Source: Pontimonas sp.
GTDB lineage: Bacteria > Actinomycetota > Actinomycetes > Actinomycetales > Microbacteriaceae
Direction: 5' to 3'
DNA length: 9,672 nucleotides
NCBI GenBank assembly: GCA_021741945.1
Contig: JAIOWV010000043.1
Coordinates: forward strand, 1-9,672
A model generated the notes under the pieces. That model was not told the DNA's origin, made no database searches, and saw only the letters and a list, made by a program, of their open reading frames with translations. Of this stretch, positions 1-5,960 are shown piece after piece. Made by a program: the position numbers and the translations under genes. The first letter of the stretch is position 1; the number at the start of each line of letters is the position of its first letter.

Positions 1-142
1 GATTTCTGGCCTTCCGATGTTGGTTCACCAGGCGCTGCATCAAATTCGGTGGTTCGTTCAGGGAAATGGCAGCGTCCCTCTTCCGAGCGAGAGAGCGGTC
101 TTGGATTCGATGATGCGCTCTGTGGGGTTGAGTGCGTCCTAG
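1..142 (+). CDS. aroE: Shikimate dehydrogenase, C-terminal end (5' truncated by window)
   Basis: Only the last 46 codons are present, read from base 2 to the TAG at 140-142. Shikimate dehydrogenase reduces 3-dehydroshikimate to shikimate with NADPH in the cytoplasm. The visible tail contains GLPMLVHQALHQ, which matches the conserved C-terminal segment of AroE (G-x-x-MLVHQ). The Gln of that segment contacts shikimate in known structures. The remaining residues would form the closing helix against the NADPH domain. The gene directly precedes aroC with a 30-base gap, which fits a shikimate-pathway cluster and supports the call. Because the nucleotide-binding part lies outside the window, subfamily (AroE versus YdiB or AroE-like) cannot be decided from the sequence; the neighbourhood favours true AroE. 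Confidence 0.85.
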   Translation, partial: ISGLPMLVHQALHQIRWFVQGNGSVPLPSERAVLDSMMRSVGLSAS

Positions 143-172
143 GTCCGACGCTTGGCATGGAAGAATAGGACC

Positions 173-1369
173 ATGTTGCGCTGGCTGACTGCGGGTGAAT
201 CTCACGGCCCTGAATTGATCGCTCTTCTTGAGGGCTTTCCCGCTGGCGTGCCGATCACACTGGAAATGGTGCAGGACGACCTCGCCAGGCGACGCCTCGG
301 CTACGGTCGTGGCGCCCGTATGAAGTTTGAGGCCGATGAAGTCTCGCTCTCGGGTGGCATCCGTCACGGGCTGAGCCAGGGCGGCCCGGTTGCCCTGCGT
401 ATAGCAAACACGGAGTGGCCCAAGTGGGAAACCATCATGAGCCCACACCCCGTTTCGCAGGAGGAGCTAACCGGTGGTCGGGCCACCGCGCTGACTCGCC
501 CGCGTCCGGGTCACGCTGACCTCACCGGAATGCAGAAGTACGGCTTCGATGATTCCAGGCCCGTTCTGGAACGCGCTTCCGCACGCGAGACAGCCGCTCG
601 CGTAGCGCTCGGCGCTGTTGCCAGGGCATTTCTGCGAGAGCTTGGCATCGAAGTACTTTCACACACCGTTGCCATTGGACCGGTTGCCGTGCCAGAAGAC
701 GTTGCGTTGCCAACACCCGCGGATGTGTCCAGGCTCGATGAGGACGCGCTTCGCTGTGCGCACCCCGAGACGGCGGCGCTGATGGTCGCAGAGGTCGATG
801 ACGCGCACAAAGAGGGTGACACGCTTGGCGGAGTGGTTGAAGTGGTTGCTTACGGACTGCCGCCGGGGCTTGGCTCCTACGTCCACTGGGACCGTCGTCT
901 TGACGCCAAACTTGCGGGCGCTCTCATGGGTATTCAAGCCATCAAGGGTGTTGAAGTCGGCGATGGTTTTCTCACGACCAGGCGCAGAGGATCTCTTGCT
1001 CATGACGAAATCGTTGCCAGTGACGAGGGGGTCATTCGCACGAGTGATCGCGCGGGTGGCACTGAGGGCGGCATGAGCACCGGTGGGGTATTGCGCGTTC
1101 GCGCGGGCATGAAGCCGATCTCCACCGTGCCACGAGCGCTTCGCACGATTGACACCACGACTGGTCAGGAAGCAGTGGCCCACCACCAACGCTCAGACGT
1201 CTGTGCCGTACCGGCTGCCGGCGTTGTCGCTGAGGCGATGGTGATGCTTGTTCTCGCTGACGCTCTGGTCGAGAAATTCGGCGGGGATTCGCTGGCAGAA
1301 ATCAAGCGCAATCTCACCAGCTACCTCGATTCGATTCCCGAGGCGATTGCCCCGGTCAGACACCGCTAA
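173..1369 (+). CDS. aroC: Chorismate synthase
   Basis: Converts 5-enolpyruvylshikimate-3-phosphate to chorismate, the last shikimate-pathway step, using reduced FMN. The product is 398 residues, normal for actinobacteria. All three family signatures are visible: GESHG at residues 8-12, the RASARET segment at 134-140, and RSD...VVAEAM at 340-356. Arg-rich FMN and substrate-contacting stretches such as RRRLGYGRGARM near residue 40 and RPRPGHAD near residue 110 are also present. I chose the ATG at 173 because family members start with MLRWLTAGESHG and GGAAG at 159-163 sits 9 bases upstream. A TTG at 152 in the same frame would add seven residues unlike the family. The stop overlaps the aroK start by one base (TAATG), so the two are probably translationally coupled. 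The flavin-reducing partner is not encoded nearby. Confidence 0.97.
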   Translation: MLRWLTAGESHGPELIALLEGFPAGVPITLEMVQDDLARRRLGYGRGARMKFEADEVSLSGGIRHGLSQGGPVALRIANTEWPKWETIMSPHPVSQEELTGGRATALTRPRPGHADLTGMQKYGFDDSRPVLERASARETAARVALGAVARAFLRELGIEVLSHTVAIGPVAVPEDVALPTPADVSRLDEDALRCAHPETAALMVAEVDDAHKEGDTLGGVVEVVAYGLPPGLGSYVHWDRRLDAKLAGALMGIQAIKGVEVGDGFLTTRRRGSLAHDEIVASDEGVIRTSDRAGGTEGGMSTGGVLRVRAGMKPISTVPRALRTIDTTTGQEAVAHHQRSDVCAVPAAGVVAEAMVMLVLADALVEKFGGDSLAEIKRNLTSYLDSIPEAIAPVRHR

Positions 1370-1878
1370 TGGCCCGGGTGGCACCCGTCGTGGTGCTGGT
1401 AGGGCCACCAGCTGCCGGGAAAACACGCCTCGGCAAACGAGTGGCGAAGCTCCTTGGCCTTGGCTTTCTCGACACCGATGCCATGGTGGCCAATCGTTAC
1501 GGGTCTATCCCTGAGCTTTTCGCGACGGAGGGAGAGGCTTCGTTCCGTCAGAAAGAGCGTGCGGCCGTAGTGGAGGCTCTTTCCTCCTCCGGAGTTGTCG
1601 CCCTCGGCGGTGGTGCTGTCATTGACCCCGACACTAGAGCCGACCTCCTGGACAATCGAGTCGCGCTGATTTCCATCTCTTCTGAAGCCGTTGAGCCCCG
1701 CCTCAACTCGGCAAAACGGCCTCTGCTCGCAGGAGGGCTCGAGAGCTGGGTCTCACTCGTGTCGTCGCGAGCTGCCTGGTATGACGAGGTTGCCAAGGCA
1801 ACCTTCGACACCTCAGCCACTCCACTCGATACTGTTGCTCAGAACATCGTTGAGTGGATCAAGAGTGAGGAAGCCTAA
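1369..1878 (+). CDS. aroK: Shikimate kinase
   Basis: Phosphorylates shikimate at the 3-hydroxyl with ATP. The protein is 169 residues, typical for the family, with an NMP-kinase-like fold. The Walker A loop is GPPAAGKT at residues 12-19. The shikimate-binding DTD is at 35-37, with R60 in the FRxxE segment, the GGGAV glycine motif at 80-84, the LID arginine in RPLL at R117, and a further substrate arginine probably at R134. These positions match those of well-studied actinobacterial enzymes. One oddity is that the P-loop has Ala at residue 15, where most shikimate kinases have Gly (GxxGxGK). The general GxxxxGKT pattern is intact, so activity is expected. Start and stop both use TAATG one-base overlaps, with aroC upstream and aroB downstream. 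No Shine-Dalgarno is obvious before the start, which suggests re-initiation after aroC. Confidence 0.96.
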   Translation: MARVAPVVVLVGPPAAGKTRLGKRVAKLLGLGFLDTDAMVANRYGSIPELFATEGEASFRQKERAAVVEALSSSGVVALGGGAVIDPDTRADLLDNRVALISISSEAVEPRLNSAKRPLLAGGLESWVSLVSSRAAWYDEVAKATFDTSATPLDTVAQNIVEWIKSEEA

Positions 1879-2972
1879 TGGCAGCGGTTTCTGACACCAT
1901 CACCGTGTCGAATTCCCAGCAAGGCGACTATCCCATCGTCGTGCGTCGTGGTGTTATTCACGAGGTCGCCACCTTTCTGCCAGGGGATTCAGTCAAGGTG
2001 CTGATTATCCACGCACCAGCTCTCGCGACCATCGCAGAGGCCCTCCGTGAACAGCTCTCCGAGACGAAGGAAGTCTTTTTAGCCGAGCTGCCCGACGCTG
2101 AGGGCGCGAAGCGCATCGAGGTGGCTTCGTTCTGCTGGGGAATTCTCGGTCAGCTCGATTTTCACCGGAACGACGCAATCGTTTCTCTGGGCGGGGGCGC
2201 GACGACCGATGTAGCGGGCTTTGTTGCGGCCACGTGGTTGCGCGGGGTGCCACTGGTCCACATTCCCACCACGGTTCTGGGAATGGTGGATGCTGCGATT
2301 GGTGGAAAGACGGGAGTTAACACTCAGGAGGGTAAGAACCTCGTTGGCGCTTTCTACGCGCCAAACGCAGTGTTGGTGGACCCGGACGTGCTCGCTGGAC
2401 TCTCTGAAAACGACGTTAAAGCTGGTTTTGCAGAGGTAGTGAAGGCCGGGTTTATTGCTGACCCACGGATTCTCGAGCTCATCGAAGCGGATTCGACGGT
2501 CGCTATCGACACCGAGAGCGATGTATTTGAAGAGCTGCTGGCTAGAGCAATTGCTGTTAAGGCGAAAGTTGTGGGAGATGACTTCACCGAGCAGGGCCTG
2601 CGGGAGATTCTCAATTACGGCCACACGCTGGGTCACGCCATCGAACACGCTGAGCGCTACCAGTGGCGCCACGGCGTCGCGGTCGCGATCGGCATGGTTT
2701 TCGCTGCGGAGCTCTCCCGCATCGTTGCCGGGCTCGATGACGCGAGCGTTGATCGCCACCGCTCAATTCTTCAGGCCTTGGGGTTGCCCATTACGTATCC
2801 ACCCGATCGTTGGAGGACGTTGTTGGCGACCATGCAAAAAGACAAGAAGGCCCGTGGTGGTGTGCTCCGATTTGTCGTCCTCGATGCAGTGGGAAAGCCT
2901 CGGGTGCTGGCAATTCCTGACGAGTCAGTGCTCTTTGCGGCATATGCCGAGCTTGGCCAGTCCGCACAGTAG
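1878..2972 (+). CDS. aroB: 3-Dehydroquinate synthase
   Basis: Cyclises DAHP to 3-dehydroquinate, using NAD+ catalytically and a divalent metal such as Zn. The length of 364 residues is standard. The NAD-binding GGGATTD lies at residues 105-111 and the active-site GGKTGVN at 142-148. The metal ligands are E186 (AEVVK), H249 (NYGHT) and H265 (RHG); the 16-residue spacing between the two histidines is as in known structures. The active-site signatures are those of DHQS rather than of the 2-epi-5-epi-valiolone or 2-deoxy-scyllo-inosose synthases, and the aro neighbours agree. GAGGAAG at 1867-1873, inside the end of aroK, is a reasonable ribosome binding site. The start overlaps the aroK stop by one base. 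A rare TTA leucine codon occurs at 2079-2081. Confidence 0.97.
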   Translation: MAAVSDTITVSNSQQGDYPIVVRRGVIHEVATFLPGDSVKVLIIHAPALATIAEALREQLSETKEVFLAELPDAEGAKRIEVASFCWGILGQLDFHRNDAIVSLGGGATTDVAGFVAATWLRGVPLVHIPTTVLGMVDAAIGGKTGVNTQEGKNLVGAFYAPNAVLVDPDVLAGLSENDVKAGFAEVVKAGFIADPRILELIEADSTVAIDTESDVFEELLARAIAVKAKVVGDDFTEQGLREILNYGHTLGHAIEHAERYQWRHGVAVAIGMVFAAELSRIVAGLDDASVDRHRSILQALGLPITYPPDRWRTLLATMQKDKKARGGVLRFVVLDAVGKPRVLAIPDESVLFAAYAELGQSAQ

Positions 2973-2981
2973 GCTGGTTCT

Positions 2982-3425
2982 GTGAACAGCGTCCTCATTA
3001 TCAACGGCCCAAATCTGGGCCGTTTGGGGTCCCGCGAGCCAGAAATCTACGGCTCTATGAGCCTTGCCGACATCGAGTCGATGCTCCGGGCGCAGGCCCC
3101 AGCAGATCTTACGTTGCGCTTCGAGCAGACCGATGATGAGGCGACTCTGATGGGTTTCATCCACGAGGCAGTCGATGCCGGCATGGGGGTCATCATCAAC
3201 CCGGCAGCCTTCACCCACTACTCCTACGCGATTCGCGATGCGTGCGCGATGGTTACCAGTGCTGGACTGCCGTTGATTGAGGTTCACTTGTCTAACCCTC
3301 ACTCCCGCGAGGAGTTCCGCCATCGCTCCGTTGTTTCCGGTGTTGCAACCGGAGTCATTCTGGGCTTTGGTGCGGATTCCTACCGGCTGGCATTGACCCA
3401 GATGATGACTCTCCTAGGAAGGTAG
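2982..3425 (+). CDS. aroQ: Type II 3-dehydroquinate dehydratase
   Basis: Removes water from 3-dehydroquinate to give 3-dehydroshikimate. The 147-residue length is that of type II enzymes (dodecameric, flavodoxin-like fold), not of the Schiff-base type I AroD. Active-site features are visible: INGPNLGRLG at the N-terminus, the lid loop REPEIYG with R18 and catalytic Y23, NPAAFTHYS with N73 and H79, EVHLSN with H102, and R113 in FRHRS. The start is GTG at 2982, nine bases after aroB; no clear Shine-Dalgarno precedes it, so coupling to aroB is likely. The family N-terminus fits this start. The product feeds AroE, whose gene lies at the left edge of the window. In mycobacteria and corynebacteria a pepQ peptidase gene usually follows aroQ; here efp follows after four bases. 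Confidence 0.96.
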   Translation: MNSVLIINGPNLGRLGSREPEIYGSMSLADIESMLRAQAPADLTLRFEQTDDEATLMGFIHEAVDAGMGVIINPAAFTHYSYAIRDACAMVTSAGLPLIEVHLSNPHSREEFRHRSVVSGVATGVILGFGADSYRLALTQMMTLLGR

Positions 3426-3429
3426 CCCT

Positions 3430-3996
3430 ATGGCCACAACGAACGATATTAAGAACGGAAGCGTGCTGAATCTGGATGGTCAGCTCTGGGCTGTCGTGGA
3501 GTTTCAGCACGTTAAGCCGGGTAAGGGTGGCGCTTTCGTTCGCACGAAGCTCAAGAATGTCCGTTCCGCAAAGGTTGTCGACAAGACTTTCAACGCTGGA
3601 ACGAAGATTGATTTCGCCACGGTTGATCGGCGCGACTACACATTCCTCTATGAAGATGGCAGCGACTTTGTTTTCATGGACCAGGCTAGTTATGAGCAGG
3701 TCAACGTGCCGAGGGAGGTTGTGGGTGACGCCGCGAACTTCCTACTCTCCAACCAGGCCGCGACCATCGCGATGCATGAGGGCGAAGCGCTCTACATTGA
3801 TCTTCCCGCCTCGGTGACCCTGACCATCACCTATAGCGAGCCGGGACTCCAGGGCGACCGTTCGACCGGTGGCACCAAGCCCGCAACGCTAGAGACCGGT
3901 TTTGAAATTCAGGTTCCACTTTTTGTCGAGCAGGGCACCACGGTCAAGGTGGACACCAGAACCGGTGAATACCTGGGGCGCGTGGCCGACGAGTGA
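3430..3996 (+). CDS. efp: Translation elongation factor P
   Basis: EF-P binds between the P and E sites of stalled ribosomes and helps form peptide bonds at polyproline stretches. The 188 residues cover the N-terminal KOW-like domain with tip loop HVKPGKGGAFVR (K32 at the tip), the middle OB domain, and the C-terminal OB domain. The last contains the conserved PGLQGDRSTGGTKPATLETG stretch and ends VDTRTGEYLGRV. The tip residue is Lys, so a lysine-type EF-P is expected rather than the rhamnosylated-Arg type; no earP, epmA or epmB gene is in the window. Many actinobacterial EF-Ps carry a PGKGP loop, whereas here it is PGKGG. A strong Shine-Dalgarno, AGGAAGG at 3416-3422, lies within the aroQ end, 7 bases before the ATG, and suggests higher expression than the coupled aro genes. 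The stop overlaps the nusB start. Confidence 0.97.
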   Translation: MATTNDIKNGSVLNLDGQLWAVVEFQHVKPGKGGAFVRTKLKNVRSAKVVDKTFNAGTKIDFATVDRRDYTFLYEDGSDFVFMDQASYEQVNVPREVVGDAANFLLSNQAATIAMHEGEALYIDLPASVTLTITYSEPGLQGDRSTGGTKPATLETGFEIQVPLFVEQGTTVKVDTRTGEYLGRVADE

Positions 3997-4412
3997 GCGC
4001 TAGGCGAAAAGCGCGACGCAGGGCACTGGACATCCTTTTTAGCGCTGACGTCGCCGAGGTTGACTTAGCCGATGCTCTTGCGGCCGCTTCCACGCAGGCT
4101 GCGGATGAACCTCAGCGTGCTTCCAGCTGGGATTACGCGAGCGAGATTGTCTCCGGGGTAATCGATCACCGCGACGAGATTGATGCCCTACTTTCTGGCA
4201 CCAGCACGACGTGGCCGCTCGAGCGAATGCCAAGCGTTGATCGCGCACTGTTGAGGCTCGCGGTCTGGGAAATCCTGCACAACCCGGAGGTGCCTTCGGC
4301 CGTGGCGATTTCTGAAGCGGTGGCAATGGCGGGGGAGCTCAGCACAGAGGCATCCGGCGGCTTCGTCCACGGAATTCTTGCTTCGATCGCCGAAACACAC
4401 CAGACCGCCTAG
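3993..4412 (+). CDS. nusB: Transcription antitermination / rRNA processivity factor NusB
   Basis: NusB binds BoxA RNA together with S10 (NusE) and supports antitermination in rRNA operons. The 139-residue protein has the expected all-helical pattern: the basic N-terminal ARRKARRRALDILF helix that contacts RNA, then W..ERMPSVDRALLRLAVWEIL at about 74-95, AISEAV at 105-110, and FVHGIL near 124-129. In most NusB proteins the last motif reads FVNG; His replaces Asn here. The start is GTG at 3993 in a GTGA overlap with the efp stop, and no independent Shine-Dalgarno is apparent. efp-nusB adjacency is widely conserved in bacteria and strengthens the call. A rare TTA codon occurs at 4065-4067. The gene ends the aro-efp-nusB block; 82 non-coding bases follow before pyrR. 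Confidence 0.95.
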   Translation: MSARRKARRRALDILFSADVAEVDLADALAAASTQAADEPQRASSWDYASEIVSGVIDHRDEIDALLSGTSTTWPLERMPSVDRALLRLAVWEILHNPEVPSAVAISEAVAMAGELSTEASGGFVHGILASIAETHQTA

Positions 4413-4434
4413 CGCCGGCAGCGCTCAGTGCGCT
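4411..4434 (+). repeat. Short overlapping inverted repeats after nusB
   Basis: AGCGC at 4411-4415 can pair with GCGCT at 4421-4425 around a five-base loop. AGCGC at 4420-4424 can pair with GCGCT at 4430-4434, again with a five-base loop. The two hairpins share bases and exclude each other. There is no U-rich tail, so an intrinsic terminator is not supported. The repeats start on the nusB stop codon and reach the first base of the candidate -10 box. They could be a protein-binding site, a weak RNA structure at the end of the nusB transcript, or chance. Confidence 0.35.
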
Positions 4435-4439
4435 ACAGT
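4434..4439 (+). promoter_or_regulatory. Candidate -10 box of the pyr operon promoter
   Basis: TACAGT fits the actinobacterial housekeeping -10 pattern TAnnnT and would place the transcription start near 4445-4447. The leader RNA would then be about 50 bases and begin just ahead of the PyrR-binding loop. The expected -35 zone around 4410-4416 does not resemble TTGACA, which is common for actinobacterial promoters but weakens the call. The alternative is that pyrR is reached only by readthrough from nusB. Confidence 0.35.
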
Positions 4440-4455
4440 TGCTGAGTACGACCTG

Positions 4456-4490
4456 CTTTAACCAGCGTCCCGTGAGGCGCGGAAGGAGGG
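4456..4490 (+). promoter_or_regulatory. PyrR-binding RNA loop in the pyrR leader, overlapping the Shine-Dalgarno
   Basis: The segment CTTTAACCAGCGTCCCGTGA followed by GGCGCGGAAGGAGGG resembles the conserved PyrR-binding loop (core like TCCnGnGAGGC, then AAGG) known from Bacillus and found upstream of actinobacterial pyrR genes. It can fold with GCG 4465-4467 pairing CGC 4478-4480 and CC 4469-4470 pairing GG 4476-4477 around a CGUGA loop, with U4468 bulged. CC 4462-4463 can pair GG 4485-4486 below a purine-rich internal bulge. The pyrR Shine-Dalgarno (GGAAGGAGG, 4481-4489) lies in the 3' half, five bases before the ATG. No terminator or antiterminator alternative is visible downstream. The expected mechanism is therefore the one shown for Mycobacterium smegmatis: UMP-bound PyrR covers the ribosome site and represses translation. 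Confidence 0.75.
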
Positions 4491-4494
4491 CTCG

Positions 4495-5025
4495 ATGACT
4501 GCGCGTGCAGTTCTCTCGGAGTCAGATATAGACCGAACTCTTCGGCGTATCGCTCACGAAATCATCGAGGCTTCCCCTGAGACCTCGGAACTGGTCCTTC
4601 TGGGCATTCCCACTAGGGGAGTGGTGCTCGCCAGTCGGCTTGCTGCGTACATCACTGAGATTTCCGGCATCCCCGTCCCCTCCGGGTCGCTGGATGTGAC
4701 GATGTATCGAGATGATCTCTCTACTGGTGGACACCGCACTCCCGCGCCGACCGAGGTGCCAGGCGCCGGGATTGACGACCGTGTGGTGGTGCTGGTTGAT
4801 GATGTCCTCTACAGCGGGCGGACAATACGTGCAGCCCTTGATGCGCTGACAGCAATCGGTCGCCCACGACTTGTCCGCCTCGCCGTACTTGTCGACCGTG
4901 GTCACCGGGAACTTCCGATTCGAGCGGATCATGTGGGTAAGAATCTGCCGACCCATCACGGCGAGCGGATCACAGTGAAGTTGCGCGAGATTGACGGGAC
5001 TGAAGAAGTGCAGGTGGTCGAGTGA
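4495..5025 (+). CDS. pyrR: Bifunctional pyr operon regulator / uracil phosphoribosyltransferase
   Basis: PyrR senses UMP/UTP and PRPP and binds pyr mRNA to lower expression; it usually also has uracil phosphoribosyltransferase activity. The 176 residues follow the type I PRTase fold: GIPTRGVVLASRLA at 37-50, the conserved LDVTMYRDDL at 66-75, the PRPP-binding VVLVDDVLYSGRT at 98-110, and a C-terminal VDRGHRELPIRADHVGKN at 133-150. All are hallmarks of PyrR rather than of Upp. The ATG at 4495 is preceded by GGAAGGAGG, the strongest ribosome site in the window, which lies inside the putative PyrR-binding loop. This points to autoregulation. The gene is the first of the pyrimidine block and overlaps pyrB by four bases (GTGA), so repression of pyrR translation should spread to pyrB. 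Confidence 0.96.
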   Translation: MTARAVLSESDIDRTLRRIAHEIIEASPETSELVLLGIPTRGVVLASRLAAYITEISGIPVPSGSLDVTMYRDDLSTGGHRTPAPTEVPGAGIDDRVVVLVDDVLYSGRTIRAALDALTAIGRPRLVRLAVLVDRGHRELPIRADHVGKNLPTHHGERITVKLREIDGTEEVQVVE

Positions 5026-5960
5026 AGCATTTGCTCTCCACACGAGACCTCACCCTGGATAAGGCGCTAACCCTGCTAGACACGGCGGAGGAGTTTCAGG
5101 CTGTTGCGAACCGCCAGGTCCCCAAACTCCCGACCCTGCGCGGCGTCACCATGGTGAACCTCTTCTTTGAGGACTCGACTAGAACCCGCCTCTCGTTTGA
5201 GGCGGCTGCCCAGCGCCTTTCGGCCGACATCATGACCTTCCAGGTCCAGGGCTCGAGCGTCTCAAAAGGCGAAAGTCTCAAGGACACCGCGCAGACGCTG
5301 GAAGCCATGGGGGCTGACATCATTGTGATTCGTCACCCGGCGGCGGGAGCTGCCACAACCCTTGCCCATTCAGGCTGGGTTCACTCCAGCATCATCAACG
5401 CTGGTGATGGGGCTCATGAACACCCCACGCAGGCGCTTCTTGATGCCATGACGTTGCGTCAGCGATTCCACCAGGAGCCCAGGGGGGCTCTGCTCACCGG
5501 GCTGTCGGTGGTCATTGTTGGAGACATCGTGCACTCTCGTGTTGCGCGCTCCAATGTCTTTCTTCTCACCACTCTGGGCGCTTCGGTTACGCTCGTCGCG
5601 CCGCCGGCCCTGATGCCCCAGGGAGTTGAAGACTGGCCAGTCGCACACACGCACAGTCTCGATGAGGCCATTGATAGCGGCCCCGATGCCGTCATGATGC
5701 TGCGCGTCCAACGCGAGAGGATGGGTGATGGTGCCCTGATCAGCCAGAAGGACTATGTGCGCAACTACTCCCTGACTGCCGGACGAGCCGCGCGGCTTCC
5801 CAAGTCGAGCGTCGTGATGCATCCCGGGCCGATGAACAGAGGGGTTGAGATTGCCTCTTCTGTCGCTGACTCCGAACGCTCAGTGATTCTTGACCAGGTG
5901 AGAAACGGAGTGTCGGTGCGGATGGCCGCCCTCTATGAACTTCGAGGCGGTGAGGCATGA
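5022..5960 (+). CDS. pyrB: Aspartate carbamoyltransferase, catalytic chain
   Basis: Transfers the carbamoyl group from carbamoyl phosphate to aspartate, the committed step of pyrimidine synthesis. The 312 residues contain the carbamoyl-phosphate site STRTR at 52-56, the SVSKGES loop at 79-85 with K82, HPTQALLD at 134-141, SRVARSN at 172-178 and HPGPMNRG at 267-274. These motifs indicate ATCase rather than ornithine carbamoyltransferase, whose late motif is HCLP. No regulatory chain gene pyrI is present, as expected outside enterobacteria; control is probably at the level of PyrR. The start is GTG at 5022 in a GTGA overlap with the pyrR stop, and the N-terminus MKHLLSTRDL fits the family. An ATGA overlap couples it to pyrC, which in some bacteria forms a complex with PyrB. 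Confidence 0.97.
   Translation: MKHLLSTRDLTLDKALTLLDTAEEFQAVANRQVPKLPTLRGVTMVNLFFEDSTRTRLSFEAAAQRLSADIMTFQVQGSSVSKGESLKDTAQTLEAMGADIIVIRHPAAGAATTLAHSGWVHSSIINAGDGAHEHPTQALLDAMTLRQRFHQEPRGALLTGLSVVIVGDIVHSRVARSNVFLLTTLGASVTLVAPPALMPQGVEDWPVAHTHSLDEAIDSGPDAVMMLRVQRERMGDGALISQKDYVRNYSLTAGRAARLPKSSVVMHPGPMNRGVEIASSVADSERSVILDQVRNGVSVRMAALYELRGGEA

Noticed and set aside
152..172. TTG start giving a seven-residue longer chorismate synthase
   Set aside because: The extra residues are unlike the family, and the ATG at 173 gives the canonical N-terminus.
2079..2759. 226-codon minus-strand open frame opposite aroB
   Set aside because: It is the shadow of aroB, with no motif and no independent context.
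2079..4067. TTA leucine codons at 2079-2081 and 4065-4067 as a bldA-type regulatory signal
   Set aside because: At this moderate GC the codons are simply uncommon. Both sit in housekeeping genes, and nothing suggests a Streptomyces-type developmental organism.
4411..4425. Intrinsic terminator after nusB
   Set aside because: The stem has only five pairs and is followed by GC-rich sequence without a T run.
4428..4445. Five-codon reading frame (GTG...TGA) in the pyr leader as a leader peptide
   Set aside because: It has no Shine-Dalgarno and would lie at or before the putative transcription start. Its sequence is not pyrimidine-related in any obvious way.
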